NCBI RefSeq assembly: GCF_025398155.2
Contig: NZ_CP104562.2
Coordinates: 682,001-746,000, forward strand
DNA length: 64,000 nucleotides
Direction: 5' to 3'
DNA from: Roseateles amylovorans
GTDB taxonomy: Bacteria; Pseudomonadota; Gammaproteobacteria; Burkholderiales; Burkholderiaceae_C
Shown here: positions 34,473 through 42,718 of the stretch, one piece after another
How positions within the stretch are numbered: position 1 is the stretch's first letter
Layout: each line of letters starts with the position of its first letter
Notes under the pieces: model-generated
What the model was told of the DNA's origin: nothing
Databases searched by the model: none
The model's input: the letters and a program-made list of their open reading frames with translations, nothing else
Made by a program: the position numbers and the translations under genes

Positions 34473-34778
34473 GTGGCAAAACTCTCGATTAAGCAACGTG
34501 AGCTGAAGCGCGCCCAACTGGTCGCCAAGTACGCCAAGAAGTATGCGGAACTGAAGGCCATCATCGACGACAGCAAGAAGTCGGACGAAGAGCGCTATCT
34601 GGCCCGCCTTGAGCTGCAGAAGCTCCCGCGCAATGCCAACCCGACCCGCCAGCGCAACCGCTGCGAACTGACTGGCCGCCCGCGCGGCACGTTCCGCAAG
34701 TTCGGCTTGGCTCGTAACAAGATTCGTGAGCTGGCCTTCAAGGGCGACATCCCCGGTGTCGTCAAGGCCAGCTGGTAA
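34473..34778 (+). CDS. rpsN: 30S ribosomal protein S14, zinc-free form
   Basis: The product has 101 residues, beginning with GTG at 34473 and preceded by GAGGTGA. The core RCELTGRPRGTFRKFGLAR lacks the CxxC pairs of the short zinc form, so it is the long C- type. It sits in the 30S head near S3 and S10. Confidence 0.97.
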   Translation: MAKLSIKQRELKRAQLVAKYAKKYAELKAIIDDSKKSDEERYLARLELQKLPRNANPTRQRNRCELTGRPRGTFRKFGLARNKIRELAFKGDIPGVVKASW

Positions 34779-34801
34779 TCGGCAGGTTTAGGAGATTTCG
34801 T

Positions 34802-35197
34802 ATGAGCATGAGTGATCCTATCGCCGATATGCTGACCCGTATTCGCAACGCCCAAAGCGTTGAGAAGGCCAGCGTCGTGATGCCTTCGTCGAAGCTGAAG
34901 GTCGCGATCGCCAAGGTCCTGAAGGACGAAGGTTATATCGATGATTTCGCGGTGCGTGGCGATGCCGCCCGTCCCGAACTCGAGATTGCGCTGAAGTATT
35001 ACGCCGGTCGCCCGGTGATCGAGCGCATCGAACGCGTGAGCCGTCCCGGCCTGCGCATCTACAAGGGCCGCCACGATATTCCCCAGGTCATGAATGGCCT
35101 GGGTGTGGCGATCGTCACCACGCCGAAGGGTGTGATGACCGACCGCAAGGCACGTCAAGCCGGTGTCGGCGGCGAAGTGCTCTGCTACGTCGCCTAA
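34802..35197 (+). CDS. rpsH: 30S ribosomal protein S8
   Basis: The product has 131 residues. MSMSDPIADMLTRIRNAQ and the C-terminal GVMTDRKARQAGVGGEVLCY are diagnostic. S8 binds 16S helix 21 and in E. coli represses the spc operon at rplE. TAGGAGA lies upstream of the ATG. Confidence 0.98.
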   Translation: MSMSDPIADMLTRIRNAQSVEKASVVMPSSKLKVAIAKVLKDEGYIDDFAVRGDAARPELEIALKYYAGRPVIERIERVSRPGLRIYKGRHDIPQVMNGLGVAIVTTPKGVMTDRKARQAGVGGEVLCYVA

Positions 35198-35216
35198 GCG
35201 CAAGGAGAGACAGACA

Positions 35217-35750
35217 ATGTCCCGCGTAGGAAAAATGCCGGTCGTCGTCCCGCAAGGCGTGGAAGTGACGATCGCTGCTGAAAAGATCAGCGTCAAGGGC
35301 GCCCAGGGCACCCTGTTCGTGGCCGTGCACCCGCAGGTCACGGTCAAGTTGGACGGCGGAAAGCTGACCTTCGTTCCTGTCAACGAGTCGGCCGAGGCTG
35401 ATGCGATGAGCGGAACGATGCGCGCACTGCTGGCCAACATGGTCAACGGTGTCAGCAAGGGCTTCGAGAAGAAGCTGAACCTGGTCGGCGTGGGCTTCCG
35501 CGCTCAGGCCCAGGGTCAGAAGCTCAACCTGCAGATCGGCTTCTCTCACCCTGTGGTGAAGGACATGCCGGCCGGCATCAAGGTCGAGTGCCCGACGCAG
35601 ACCGAAATCCTCATCAAGGGTGCGGACCGCCAGGTCGTGGGTCAGATCGCCGCCGAAGTGCGCGCGATTCGTCCGCCTGAGCCCTACAAGGGCAAGGGCA
35701 TCCGCTACGCTGATGAAAAGGTCTCCCTCAAAGAGACCAAGAAGAAGTAA
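35217..35750 (+). CDS. rplF: 50S ribosomal protein L6
   Basis: The product has 177 residues, as in E. coli. MSRVGKMPVVVPQGVEV opens the first of two similar domains, and IRPPEPYKGKGIRYADE closes it. It is located near the sarcin-ricin loop. The start at 35217 follows AAGGAGAG. Confidence 0.98.
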   Translation: MSRVGKMPVVVPQGVEVTIAAEKISVKGAQGTLFVAVHPQVTVKLDGGKLTFVPVNESAEADAMSGTMRALLANMVNGVSKGFEKKLNLVGVGFRAQAQGQKLNLQIGFSHPVVKDMPAGIKVECPTQTEILIKGADRQVVGQIAAEVRAIRPPEPYKGKGIRYADEKVSLKETKKK

Positions 35751-35761
35751 GGAGCCGTGCC

Positions 35762-36127
35762 ATGCTGAACAAGAAGGAACAACGCCTGCGTCGCTCGCGC
35801 CAAACGCGCGTCCGCATTGCGCTCCAGCGTGTGGCCCGTCTGACGGTCTTCCGCTCCAACCTGCACATTTACGCCTCGGTGATTTCCGAAGACGGTCAGC
35901 GCGTGCTGGCCAGCGCTTCGACCGCCGAGAAGGAAGTGCGCGCTCAACTGGGCGCCGATGGCAAGGGCGGCAACGTTGCTGCCGCGACGCTGATCGGCAA
36001 GCGCATCGCCGAGAAGGCGAAGGCTGCTGGGATCGAGAAGGTTGCTTTCGACCGCGCAGGCTTCGCTTATCACGGCCGAGTCAAGGCTCTGGCCGAAGCT
36101 GCCCGCGAAGCCGGCCTGCAGTTCTGA
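35762..36127 (+). CDS. rplR: 50S ribosomal protein L18
   Basis: The product has 121 residues. MLNKKEQRLRRSRQTRVRI is the basic N-terminus, and FDRAGFAYHGRVKALAEAAR is the conserved end. It binds 5S rRNA with L5. It is spaced 11 bp from rplF. Confidence 0.98.
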   Translation: MLNKKEQRLRRSRQTRVRIALQRVARLTVFRSNLHIYASVISEDGQRVLASASTAEKEVRAQLGADGKGGNVAAATLIGKRIAEKAKAAGIEKVAFDRAGFAYHGRVKALAEAAREAGLQF

Positions 36128-36145
36128 CGCTCAAAGGATTTAGAA

Positions 36146-36664
36146 ATGGCAAAGTTTCAACCTCGCGCTCAGACCGAAGGCAATGACGACGGCCTGAAGG
36201 AAAAGATGATCGCGGTCAACCGCGTCACCAAGGTGGTGAAGGGCGGCCGTACGCTGTCGTTCGCTGCACTGACGGTGGTCGGCGACGGCGATGGTCGCAT
36301 CGGCATGGGCAAGGGCAAGGCCAAGGAAGTTCCGGTCGCTGTTCAAAAGGCGATGGAATCCGCCCGCCGCAACATGATCAAGGTGCAGCTGCGCAACGGC
36401 ACGATCCAGCACAACGTGGTGGGTGAACACGGCGCTGCTCACGTGATCATGGCACCGGCACCTGCTGGTACCGGCGTGATCGCTGGCGGCCCGATGCGCG
36501 CTGTCTTCGAAGTGATGGGTGTGACCGACATCGTGACCAAGAGCCACGGTTCGACCAACCCTTACAACATGGTCCGCGCCACGCTCGACGCGCTCAAGCG
36601 CTGCTCGACGCCTTCCCAAGTGGCGGCGAAGCGCGGCAAGTCGGTTGAAGAGATCTTCAACTGA
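36146..36664 (+). CDS. rpsE: 30S ribosomal protein S5
   Basis: The product has 172 residues. The double-stranded RNA-binding-like part reads VNRVTKVVKGGRTLSFAAL, with GDGDGRIGMGKGKAKEVP after it. PAPAGTGVIAGGPMRAVFE is conserved in the C-terminal domain. It contributes to decoding accuracy with S4. Confidence 0.98.
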   Translation: MAKFQPRAQTEGNDDGLKEKMIAVNRVTKVVKGGRTLSFAALTVVGDGDGRIGMGKGKAKEVPVAVQKAMESARRNMIKVQLRNGTIQHNVVGEHGAAHVIMAPAPAGTGVIAGGPMRAVFEVMGVTDIVTKSHGSTNPYNMVRATLDALKRCSTPSQVAAKRGKSVEEIFN

Positions 36665-36680
36665 TCGCCGGGAGATAGAG

Positions 36681-36863
36681 ATGTCTGACAAGAAAACTCT
36701 GACGGTCAAGCTGGTGCGCAGCCCTATCGGTTGCCGCGCTTCGCACCGTGCCACCGTGGTGGGTCTGGGTCTGCGCAAGCTCAACAGCACAAGCACGCTC
36801 GAAGATACGCCCGCAGTGCGCGGCATGATCAACAAGATCGCCTACCTGGTGCAGGTGCTGTAA
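36681..36863 (+). CDS. rpmD: 50S ribosomal protein L30
   Basis: The product has 60 residues. TVKLVRSPIGCRASHRATV and GLGLRKLNSTSTLEDTPAVR are typical of L30. The ATG at 36681 is chosen with GGGAGATAG upstream. It is spaced 16 bp from rpsE. Confidence 0.97.
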   Translation: MSDKKTLTVKLVRSPIGCRASHRATVVGLGLRKLNSTSTLEDTPAVRGMINKIAYLVQVL

Positions 36864-36889
36864 GGCCCTGAACCAACGAGGAACAAGAG

Positions 36890-37321
36890 ATGCAACTCAA
36901 TACCATCAAGCCCGCCGCTGGTGCCAAGCACTCCAAGCGTCGTGTGGGCCGTGGCATCGGCTCCGGTCTGGGAAAGACCGCTGGTCGTGGTCACAAGGGT
37001 CAAAAGTCGCGTGCCGGTGGCTTCCACAAGGTCGGCTTCGAAGGCGGCCAGATGCCGCTGCAGCGTCGTCTGCCCAAGCGTGGCTTCAAGTCGCTGGCTC
37101 GTCCGTTCAATGCGGAAGTGACCCTGAGCGAACTGCAGCAGCTGGCGGGTGAAGAGATCGATCTGCTGACGCTGAAGGCGGTTGGTCTGGTCTCGGACCT
37201 GGCGAAGTCCGTGAAGGTCATCAAGTCCGGCGAGATCAGCCGCAAGGTGGTCGTGAAGGGCCTCGGCGTGACGGCTGGTGCGAAGGCTGCCATTGAGGCT
37301 GCCGGCGGCTCCGTCGCTTGA
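36890..37321 (+). CDS. rplO: 50S ribosomal protein L15
   Basis: The product has 143 residues. The Gly/Arg/Lys-rich N-terminus RRVGRGIGSGLGKTAGRGHK with GQKSRAGG threads into 23S rRNA. The C-terminal domain ends GAKAAIEAAGGSVA. It precedes secY by 25 bp. Confidence 0.98.
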   Translation: MQLNTIKPAAGAKHSKRRVGRGIGSGLGKTAGRGHKGQKSRAGGFHKVGFEGGQMPLQRRLPKRGFKSLARPFNAEVTLSELQQLAGEEIDLLTLKAVGLVSDLAKSVKVIKSGEISRKVVVKGLGVTAGAKAAIEAAGGSVA

Positions 37322-37346
37322 TCAGCCCAGCACAGGACTAGGCACA

Positions 37347-38657
37347 GTGGCAAGCAACGCATCCCAGTTGGCCAAGAGCGGCAAGTTTGGTGACCTCCGT
37401 CGTCGGCTTGTGTTCCTGGTGCTGGCGCTGGTCGTCTATCGGATTGGCGCACACATCCCGGTGCCCGGCATCGATCCTACGCAGCTTCAGCAGCTGTTCA
37501 AGGGTCAGCAGGGCGGGATCCTGAGCCTGTTCAATATGTTCTCGGGCGGCGCTTTGTCGCGCTTTACCGTCTTTGCGCTGGGCATCATGCCCTACATCTC
37601 GGCTTCGATCGTCATGCAGTTGATGACGTACGTGGTGCCGAGTTTGGAAGCGCTGAAGAAGGAAGGCGAGGCGGGTCGTCGTCGGATCACTCAGTACACC
37701 CGGTACGGCACCCTGGGGCTGGCAATTTTCCAGAGCTTGAGCATTGCTTTTGCGCTGGAGAGCTCGCCAGGGCTGGTGCTGAGCCCGGGTTTCGGATTCC
37801 GTCTGACAGCAGTCACCAGCTTGGTGGCCGGCACGATGTTCCTGATGTGGCTGGGTGAGCAGATCACCGAGCGCGGTCTGGGCAACGGCATCTCGATCCT
37901 GATCTTCGGTGGAATCGCGGCAGGACTGCCCGGCGCCATTGGTGGGCTGCTCGAGCTGGTTCGTACCGGCGCGATGAGCGTGATCTCCTGCTTGGTGGTG
38001 CTGGCGATTGTGGTTGGCGTGACTTACCTGGTGGTGTTCGTTGAACGCGGCCAGCGCAAGATTCTCGTGAACTACGCGAAGCGCCAGGTCGGGAACAAGG
38101 TCTACGGTGGTCAGAGCTCGCATCTGCCGCTGAAGCTGAACATGTCCGGAGTGATTCCGCCGATCTTCGCATCGTCGATCATCCTGCTGCCGACCACGTT
38201 GGTGAGCTGGTTTGCGACCGGCGACAGCATGCGTTGGCTCAAGGACATGGCAGATGCGCTGCGTCCGGGTCAGCCGATCTATGTGCTGCTGTACTCGGCT
38301 GCGATCGTGTTCTTCTGCTTCTTCTACACGGCGCTGGTGTTCAATAGCCGTGAGACTGCAGACAACCTGAAGAAGAGCGGCGCGTTCATCCCCGGGATTC
38401 GTCCTGGTGACCAGACGGCTCGGCACATCGACAAGATCCTGTCTCGGCTGACGCTGGCGGGTGCGGTGTACATCACCGGTGTGTGCCTGCTGCCGGAGTT
38501 CCTGACGCTGAAGTACAACGTGCCGTTCTATTTCGGTGGAACGTCGCTGCTGATCATCGTGGTCGTCACGATGGACTTCTGGGCGCAGGTCCAGTCCTAT
38601 GTGATGAGCCAGCAGTATGAGTCGCTGCTGAAGAAGGCCAATTTCAAGGCCAACTGA
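37347..38657 (+). CDS. secY: Protein translocase channel subunit SecY
   Basis: The product has 436 residues with ten membrane helices. RRRLVFLVLALVVYRIGAHI with PVPG is helix 1, SRFTVFALGIMPYISASIVM is the plug/helix 2 region, and cytoplasmic loops include GQRKILVNYAKRQVG. It forms the inner-membrane export channel with SecE and SecG. The start is GTG at 37347 with AGGA nine bases upstream. Its place after rplO is standard. Confidence 0.98.
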   Translation: MASNASQLAKSGKFGDLRRRLVFLVLALVVYRIGAHIPVPGIDPTQLQQLFKGQQGGILSLFNMFSGGALSRFTVFALGIMPYISASIVMQLMTYVVPSLEALKKEGEAGRRRITQYTRYGTLGLAIFQSLSIAFALESSPGLVLSPGFGFRLTAVTSLVAGTMFLMWLGEQITERGLGNGISILIFGGIAAGLPGAIGGLLELVRTGAMSVISCLVVLAIVVGVTYLVVFVERGQRKILVNYAKRQVGNKVYGGQSSHLPLKLNMSGVIPPIFASSIILLPTTLVSWFATGDSMRWLKDMADALRPGQPIYVLLYSAAIVFFCFFYTALVFNSRETADNLKKSGAFIPGIRPGDQTARHIDKILSRLTLAGAVYITGVCLLPEFLTLKYNVPFYFGGTSLLIIVVVTMDFWAQVQSYVMSQQYESLLKKANFKAN

Positions 38658-38710
38658 AGCATCGAACGATCGGAAAATATTAGGACCCTTTTCCAGTAAG
38701 TCTCGAAGGT

Positions 38711-38929
38711 ATGGCGAAAGATGACGTCATTCAGATGCATGGTGAGATTGTTGAAAACCTCCCGAATGCAACCTTTCGTGTCAAGCTGGAGAACGGTCAT
38801 GTCGTTCTCGGTCATATCTCAGGAAAGATGCGGATGCACTACATCCGGATCCTGCCTGGTGACAAAGTGACTGTTGAGCTGACACCGTACGATTTGAGTC
38901 GTGCTCGCATCGTGTTCCGGGCGAAGTGA
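38711..38929 (+). CDS. infA: Translation initiation factor IF-1
   Basis: The product has 72 residues, the exact family length. MAKDDVIQMHGEIVENLPNA, GKMRMHYIRILPGDKVTVEL and SRARIVFRAK form the OB fold that occupies the A site during initiation. It lies between secY and rpmJ, as in many betaproteobacteria. Its N-terminus differs slightly from the enterobacterial MAKEDNIEMQG form. Confidence 0.98.
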   Translation: MAKDDVIQMHGEIVENLPNATFRVKLENGHVVLGHISGKMRMHYIRILPGDKVTVELTPYDLSRARIVFRAK

Positions 38930-38992
38930 GCTTTTTAGCAACCCCCCGGATTAACGCTGATTGAGCGAACAGAGTAGGTCAAGGAGCAGACC

Positions 38993-39106
38993 ATGAAAGT
39001 TTCGGCATCTGTGAAGAAGATGTGCCGCAATTGCAAGATCATCCGTCGCAACGGCGTGGTGCGTGTGATCTGTACCGATCCGCGCCACAAGCAGCGCCAG
39101 GGCTGA
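38993..39106 (+). CDS. rpmJ: 50S ribosomal protein L36, zinc form
   Basis: The product has 37 residues, starting MKVSASVKKMCRNCKIIRRN and ending DPRHKQRQG. C11, C14, C27 and H32 form the zinc site of the C+ form. AAGGAG lies 9 bases before the ATG. It is short and easily missed, but its identity is unambiguous and its place between infA and rpsM is conserved. Confidence 0.97.
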   Translation: MKVSASVKKMCRNCKIIRRNGVVRVICTDPRHKQRQG

Positions 39107-39142
39107 TTGGCCGCACGACTGCAAGCGAATTAGAGGACGCAC

Positions 39143-39508
39143 ATGGCACGTATTGCTGGTATCAACATTCCGCCGCATAAGCACACCGAGATCGGTCTGA
39201 CCTCGATCTACGGCATTGGCCGTACGACCGCGCAGAAGATCTGCTCGAGCTGCGGCATTCCGTTTGACAAGAAGGTCAAGGACCTGACTGACTCTGATCT
39301 GGAAAAGATCCGTGATGAAGTCGGCCGTCTGACCATCGAAGGCGACCTGCGTCGCGAGATGTCCATCAACATCAAGCGTCTGATGGACCTGGGTTGCTAT
39401 CGTGGCTTCCGCCACCGCCGCGGCCTCCCGGTGCGTGGTCAGCGCACCCGTACCAATGCGCGTACCCGCAAGGGCCCGCGCAAGTCGGCTGCCACGGGCA
39501 AGAAGTAA
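39143..39508 (+). CDS. rpsM: 30S ribosomal protein S13
   Basis: The product has 121 residues. MARIAGINIPPHKHTEIGLT and the tail YRGFRHRRGLPVRGQRTRTN with ARTRKGPRK are diagnostic; the tail touches the P-site tRNA. It is the first alpha-cluster gene here, 36 bp after rpmJ, with no separate promoter visible. Confidence 0.98.
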   Translation: MARIAGINIPPHKHTEIGLTSIYGIGRTTAQKICSSCGIPFDKKVKDLTDSDLEKIRDEVGRLTIEGDLRREMSINIKRLMDLGCYRGFRHRRGLPVRGQRTRTNARTRKGPRKSAATGKK

Positions 39509-39536
39509 TCTCTGCGGCAACTGAAGAAAGCTCACC

Positions 39537-39941
39537 ATGGCAAAAGCACCCAATAACTCGGCTGCCCAGCGCGTTCGCAAGAAGGTTCGCAAGAACGTTG
39601 CTGACGGCATTGCGCACGTTCACGCATCGTTCAACAACACCATCATCACGATCACCGATCGTCAGGGTGGTGCGCTGTCCTGGGCCTCTTCCGGTGGTCA
39701 AGGTTTCAAGGGCTCGCGCAAGTCGACGCCGTTCGCCGCCCAGGTGGCTGCGGAAGTGGCTGGCCGTGCTGCTCAGGAACAGGGCATCAAGAACCTGGAC
39801 GTCAAGATCAAGGGCCCGGGCCCGGGTCGTGAATCGTCGGTGCGTGCATTGGCCGCGCTTGGCATTCGCATCAACTCGATCTCCGACGTGACGCCGGTGC
39901 CGCATAACGGCTGCCGTCCCCAGAAGCGTCGTCGTATCTAA
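39537..39941 (+). CDS. rpsK: 30S ribosomal protein S11
   Basis: The product has 134 residues. GIAHVHASFNNTIITITDRQ and the C-terminal VTPVPHNGCRPQKRRRI are diagnostic. It forms part of the platform near the Shine-Dalgarno helix. It is spaced 28 bp from rpsM. Confidence 0.98.
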   Translation: MAKAPNNSAAQRVRKKVRKNVADGIAHVHASFNNTIITITDRQGGALSWASSGGQGFKGSRKSTPFAAQVAAEVAGRAAQEQGIKNLDVKIKGPGPGRESSVRALAALGIRINSISDVTPVPHNGCRPQKRRRI

Positions 39942-40198
39942 ACGGTCGTGTTTCAGGTCGCGTCAATTTGATGCGACAATCCTGGACTCGATTCAGCCGG
40001 CTGGCGCGTCAGCGCCTGCCGGCCGTTTTGCTGTAGATGGCGGATCCGCTGTCGCAGCGCAGCCGGTGGCAACACCGGACTTGCTGAAGTCTCCTGAGAC
40101 TTCATGAAGCCCACCGTCTGAGCCGATAAAAACACTGGCCAGACTCGCGCGTGAATGGTTGGTGCCATTCCGCGTCAGATTGATGAAGGACACGCAAA

Positions 40199-40822
40199 GT
40201 GGCACGTTACCTCGGCCCGAAGGCCAAACTTTCCCGCCGTGAAGGCACTGACCTTTTCCTGAAGAGCGCGCGTCGCGCCATCAGCGACAAGGCCAAGTTC
40301 GACACCAAGCCAGGTCAGCACGGCCGGACTTCCGGTCAGCGCACTTCCGACTTCGGCCTGCAACTGCGTGAAAAGCAGAAGGTCAAGCGCATGTACGGCG
40401 TGCTGGAGCGTCAGTTCCGCCGCTATTTCGCCGAAGCCGAGCGCCGTAAGGGCTCGACCGGCGTGAACCTGCTGGTGCTGCTGGAATCGCGTCTGGATAA
40501 CGTGGTGTATCGCATGGGCTTCGGCTCGACCCGCGCAGAAGCTCGTCAACTGGTGTCGCACAAGGGTATCACCGTCAACGGTGAGGTGGTGAACATCGCC
40601 TCCTACCTGGTGAAGGCCGGTGACGTGGTGGCTGTTCGCGAAAAGGCGAAGAAGCAATTGCGTATCGTCGACAGCCTGAAGCTGGCCGAGTCGATCGGTC
40701 TCCCGGCCTGGGTGGCCGTGGACGCGACGAAGATGGAAGGCGTTTTCAAGAAGACGCCGGATCGCGACGAGTTTGGCGCTGAGATCAACGAGTCGCTGAT
40801 CGTTGAGTTGTACTCGCGTTAA
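40199..40822 (+). CDS. rpsD: 30S ribosomal protein S4, zinc-free form
   Basis: The product has 207 residues, beginning with GTG at 40199 and preceded by GAAGGA. MARYLGPKAKLSRREGTDLF lacks the N-terminal cysteines of the zinc form. The S4 RNA-binding domain shows RLDNVVYRMGFGSTRAEARQ. S4 is a primary 16S binder and in E. coli represses the alpha operon. A 257-bp leader, long for this cluster, precedes it. Confidence 0.98.
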   Translation: MARYLGPKAKLSRREGTDLFLKSARRAISDKAKFDTKPGQHGRTSGQRTSDFGLQLREKQKVKRMYGVLERQFRRYFAEAERRKGSTGVNLLVLLESRLDNVVYRMGFGSTRAEARQLVSHKGITVNGEVVNIASYLVKAGDVVAVREKAKKQLRIVDSLKLAESIGLPAWVAVDATKMEGVFKKTPDRDEFGAEINESLIVELYSR

Positions 40823-40835
40823 TTCTTTCGTGCTT

Positions 40836-40870
40836 GCCGAGCGGCCCTTTGCGGGGCCTGCTCGGCTTTT
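40836..40870 (+). terminator. Intrinsic terminator between rpsD and rpoA
   Basis: GCCGAGC.GGCCC / GGGCC.GCTCGGC, with a small loop, is followed by TTTT. A second hairpin CCGGGCG/CGCCCGG lies at 40877-40909. Together they would partly uncouple rpoA-rplQ from rpsMKD. Confidence 0.8.
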
Positions 40871-40964
40871 CCTCGTCCGGGCGACGTCAGCTGTTTTGGG
40901 GGCGCCCGGTTGGTCCCTCAGCCTTATCGGTGTAACGAACCGAGGGTATTGAAAGAAAGACCTC

Positions 40965-41957
40965 ATGCAAACGAATCTGCTCAAACCCAAATCCATCACT
41001 GTGGAGCCCCTGGGCGGTCATCGCGCCAAGGTGATCCTGGAGCCGTTCGAACGCGGCTATGGCCACACCCTGGGCAACGCCCTGCGCCGTGTGCTGCTGT
41101 CCTCGATGGTGGGTTATGCGCCGACGGAAGTGACGATCGCGGGCGTGCTGCACGAGTACTCCGCCATTGACGGCGTGCAGGAAGACGTGGTTCACATCAT
41201 GCTGAACCTCAAGGGCGTGGTGTTCCGCCTTCACAACCGTGAAGAAGTGACGCTGGTCCTGCGCAAGGAGGGCGAAGGTCCCGTGACCGCCGCCGACATC
41301 CAGACCCCGCACGACGTCGAGATCATCAATCCCGAGCACGTCATTGCTCACCTGTCGCAAGGTGGCAAGCTGGACATGCAAATCAAGGTCGAGAAGGGCC
41401 GCGGCTACGTTCCGGGCAACATGCGCCGTTACGGCGATGAGCCGACCAAGGCCATTGGTCGTATCGTGCTGGACGCTTCGTTCAGCCCGGTCAAGCGCGT
41501 GAGCTATGCCGTCGAGAATGCTCGTGTCGAGCAGCGCACCGACCTGGACAAGCTGGTCATGGAGATCGAGACCAACGGTGCGATCTCTCCTGAAGAGGCG
41601 ATCCGTGCGTCGGCGAAGATCCTGGTCGAGCAGTTGGCCGTGTTCGCTCAACTGCAGGGTACCGACCTGGTCGATGCCTTCGACCAAGCGCCGGCAGCAC
41701 GCTCCAGCAGCTTCGATCCGATCCTGCTGCGCCCGGTCGACGAGCTTGAGCTGACCGTCCGCTCGGCCAACTGCCTGAAGGCAGAGAACATCTATTACAT
41801 CGGTGACCTGATCCAGCGCACCGAGACCGAGCTGCTGAAGACCCCGAACCTGGGTCGCAAGTCGCTCAACGAGATCAAGGAAGTCCTCGCCTCGCGTGGT
41901 CTGACTCTGGGCTCGCGTCTCGAGAACTGGCCGCCTCAAGGTCTCGACAAGCGTTGA
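40965..41957 (+). CDS. rpoA: DNA-directed RNA polymerase subunit alpha
   Basis: The product has 330 residues (E. coli 329). The N-terminal dimerisation domain contains KVILEPFERGYGHTLGNALR with RVLLSSM. The C-terminal domain after a linker at about 235-250 contains LTVRSANCLKAENIYYIGDL and the helix-hairpin-helix RKSLNEIKEVLASRGL, which binds UP elements and activators. The leader to rpsD holds two hairpins. Confidence 0.99.
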   Translation: MQTNLLKPKSITVEPLGGHRAKVILEPFERGYGHTLGNALRRVLLSSMVGYAPTEVTIAGVLHEYSAIDGVQEDVVHIMLNLKGVVFRLHNREEVTLVLRKEGEGPVTAADIQTPHDVEIINPEHVIAHLSQGGKLDMQIKVEKGRGYVPGNMRRYGDEPTKAIGRIVLDASFSPVKRVSYAVENARVEQRTDLDKLVMEIETNGAISPEEAIRASAKILVEQLAVFAQLQGTDLVDAFDQAPAARSSSFDPILLRPVDELELTVRSANCLKAENIYYIGDLIQRTETELLKTPNLGRKSLNEIKEVLASRGLTLGSRLENWPPQGLDKR

Positions 41958-42048
41958 TTTTTTGAACGAGGGCGGGTCGAAGATCCGCCCGGTGCCCCCG
42001 GCAGTACCTGATCCGGCTGTCGGCAATAACTGAAGGAAGGAAAGCACC

Positions 42049-42438
42049 ATGCGCCACCGTAACGGCCTCCGCAAGCTGAACCGTACCAGCGAACATCGCG
42101 CAGCGATGTTCCGCAACATGGCGGTCTCGCTGCTGCAACACGAAGCGATCAAGACCACTGTGCCCAAGGCCAAGGAACTGCGTCGCATCGTCGAGCCTCT
42201 CATCACCCTGGCGAAGGAACCGACTCTCGCGAACCGTCGTCTGGCGTTCAATCGCCTGCGCGATCGCGACGTGGTGACCAAGCTGTTCAATGAGTTGGGC
42301 CCGCGTTTCGCCACCCGTCCGGGCGGCTACACCCGCATCCTGAAGATGGGTTTCCGTGTCGGCGACAACGCTCCGATGGCGTTCGTGGAACTGGTTGATC
42401 GTCCGGAAGCGACCGAAGGCGAAGCCGTCGCTGAATAA
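42049..42438 (+). CDS. rplQ: 50S ribosomal protein L17
   Basis: The product has 129 residues. MRHRNGLRKLNRTSEHRAAM and HEAIKTTVPKAKELRRIVEP are diagnostic. It is the last gene of the alpha operon, followed by a strong terminator. AAGGAAGG precedes the ATG. Confidence 0.98.
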   Translation: MRHRNGLRKLNRTSEHRAAMFRNMAVSLLQHEAIKTTVPKAKELRRIVEPLITLAKEPTLANRRLAFNRLRDRDVVTKLFNELGPRFATRPGGYTRILKMGFRVGDNAPMAFVELVDRPEATEGEAVAE

Positions 42439-42455
42439 GCGGCGCGCGCACCCTG

Positions 42456-42481
42456 AAAGGCCAGCATTGCTGGCCTTTTTC
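42456..42481 (+). terminator. Intrinsic terminator after rplQ
   Basis: AGGCCAGC-ATT-GCTGGCCT is followed by TTTTTCTTTTT. It ends the ribosomal superblock. Confidence 0.95.
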
Positions 42482-42718
42482 TTTTTCTGGCCGCCGTGTT
42501 CGATCTTCAGTTGCGCGCTGGCAAGGTTTATCGGGCACGCTCGCGAGTTGTTGTGGCGCGGCGGCGCTTCGTGCGGAATTCGATCCCGCCGCGCGGTTGG
42601 ACAGCGGGTGTTGCCCTTTGACGGAATCGGCACGGCGCGCCCGAGCTAAGCTCCGAGCCTTCTCCTGACGGGTGCGGTTGTTTGAAACACCTAGCCCAGA
42701 TTCCCGGGGTCTTCTTCC

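Noticed and set aside
39951..39980. Possible rpsD promoter TTTCAG - 18 - GACAAT
   Set aside because: Both boxes are poor matches, and the gene can be reached from the spc promoter; left unclaimed.
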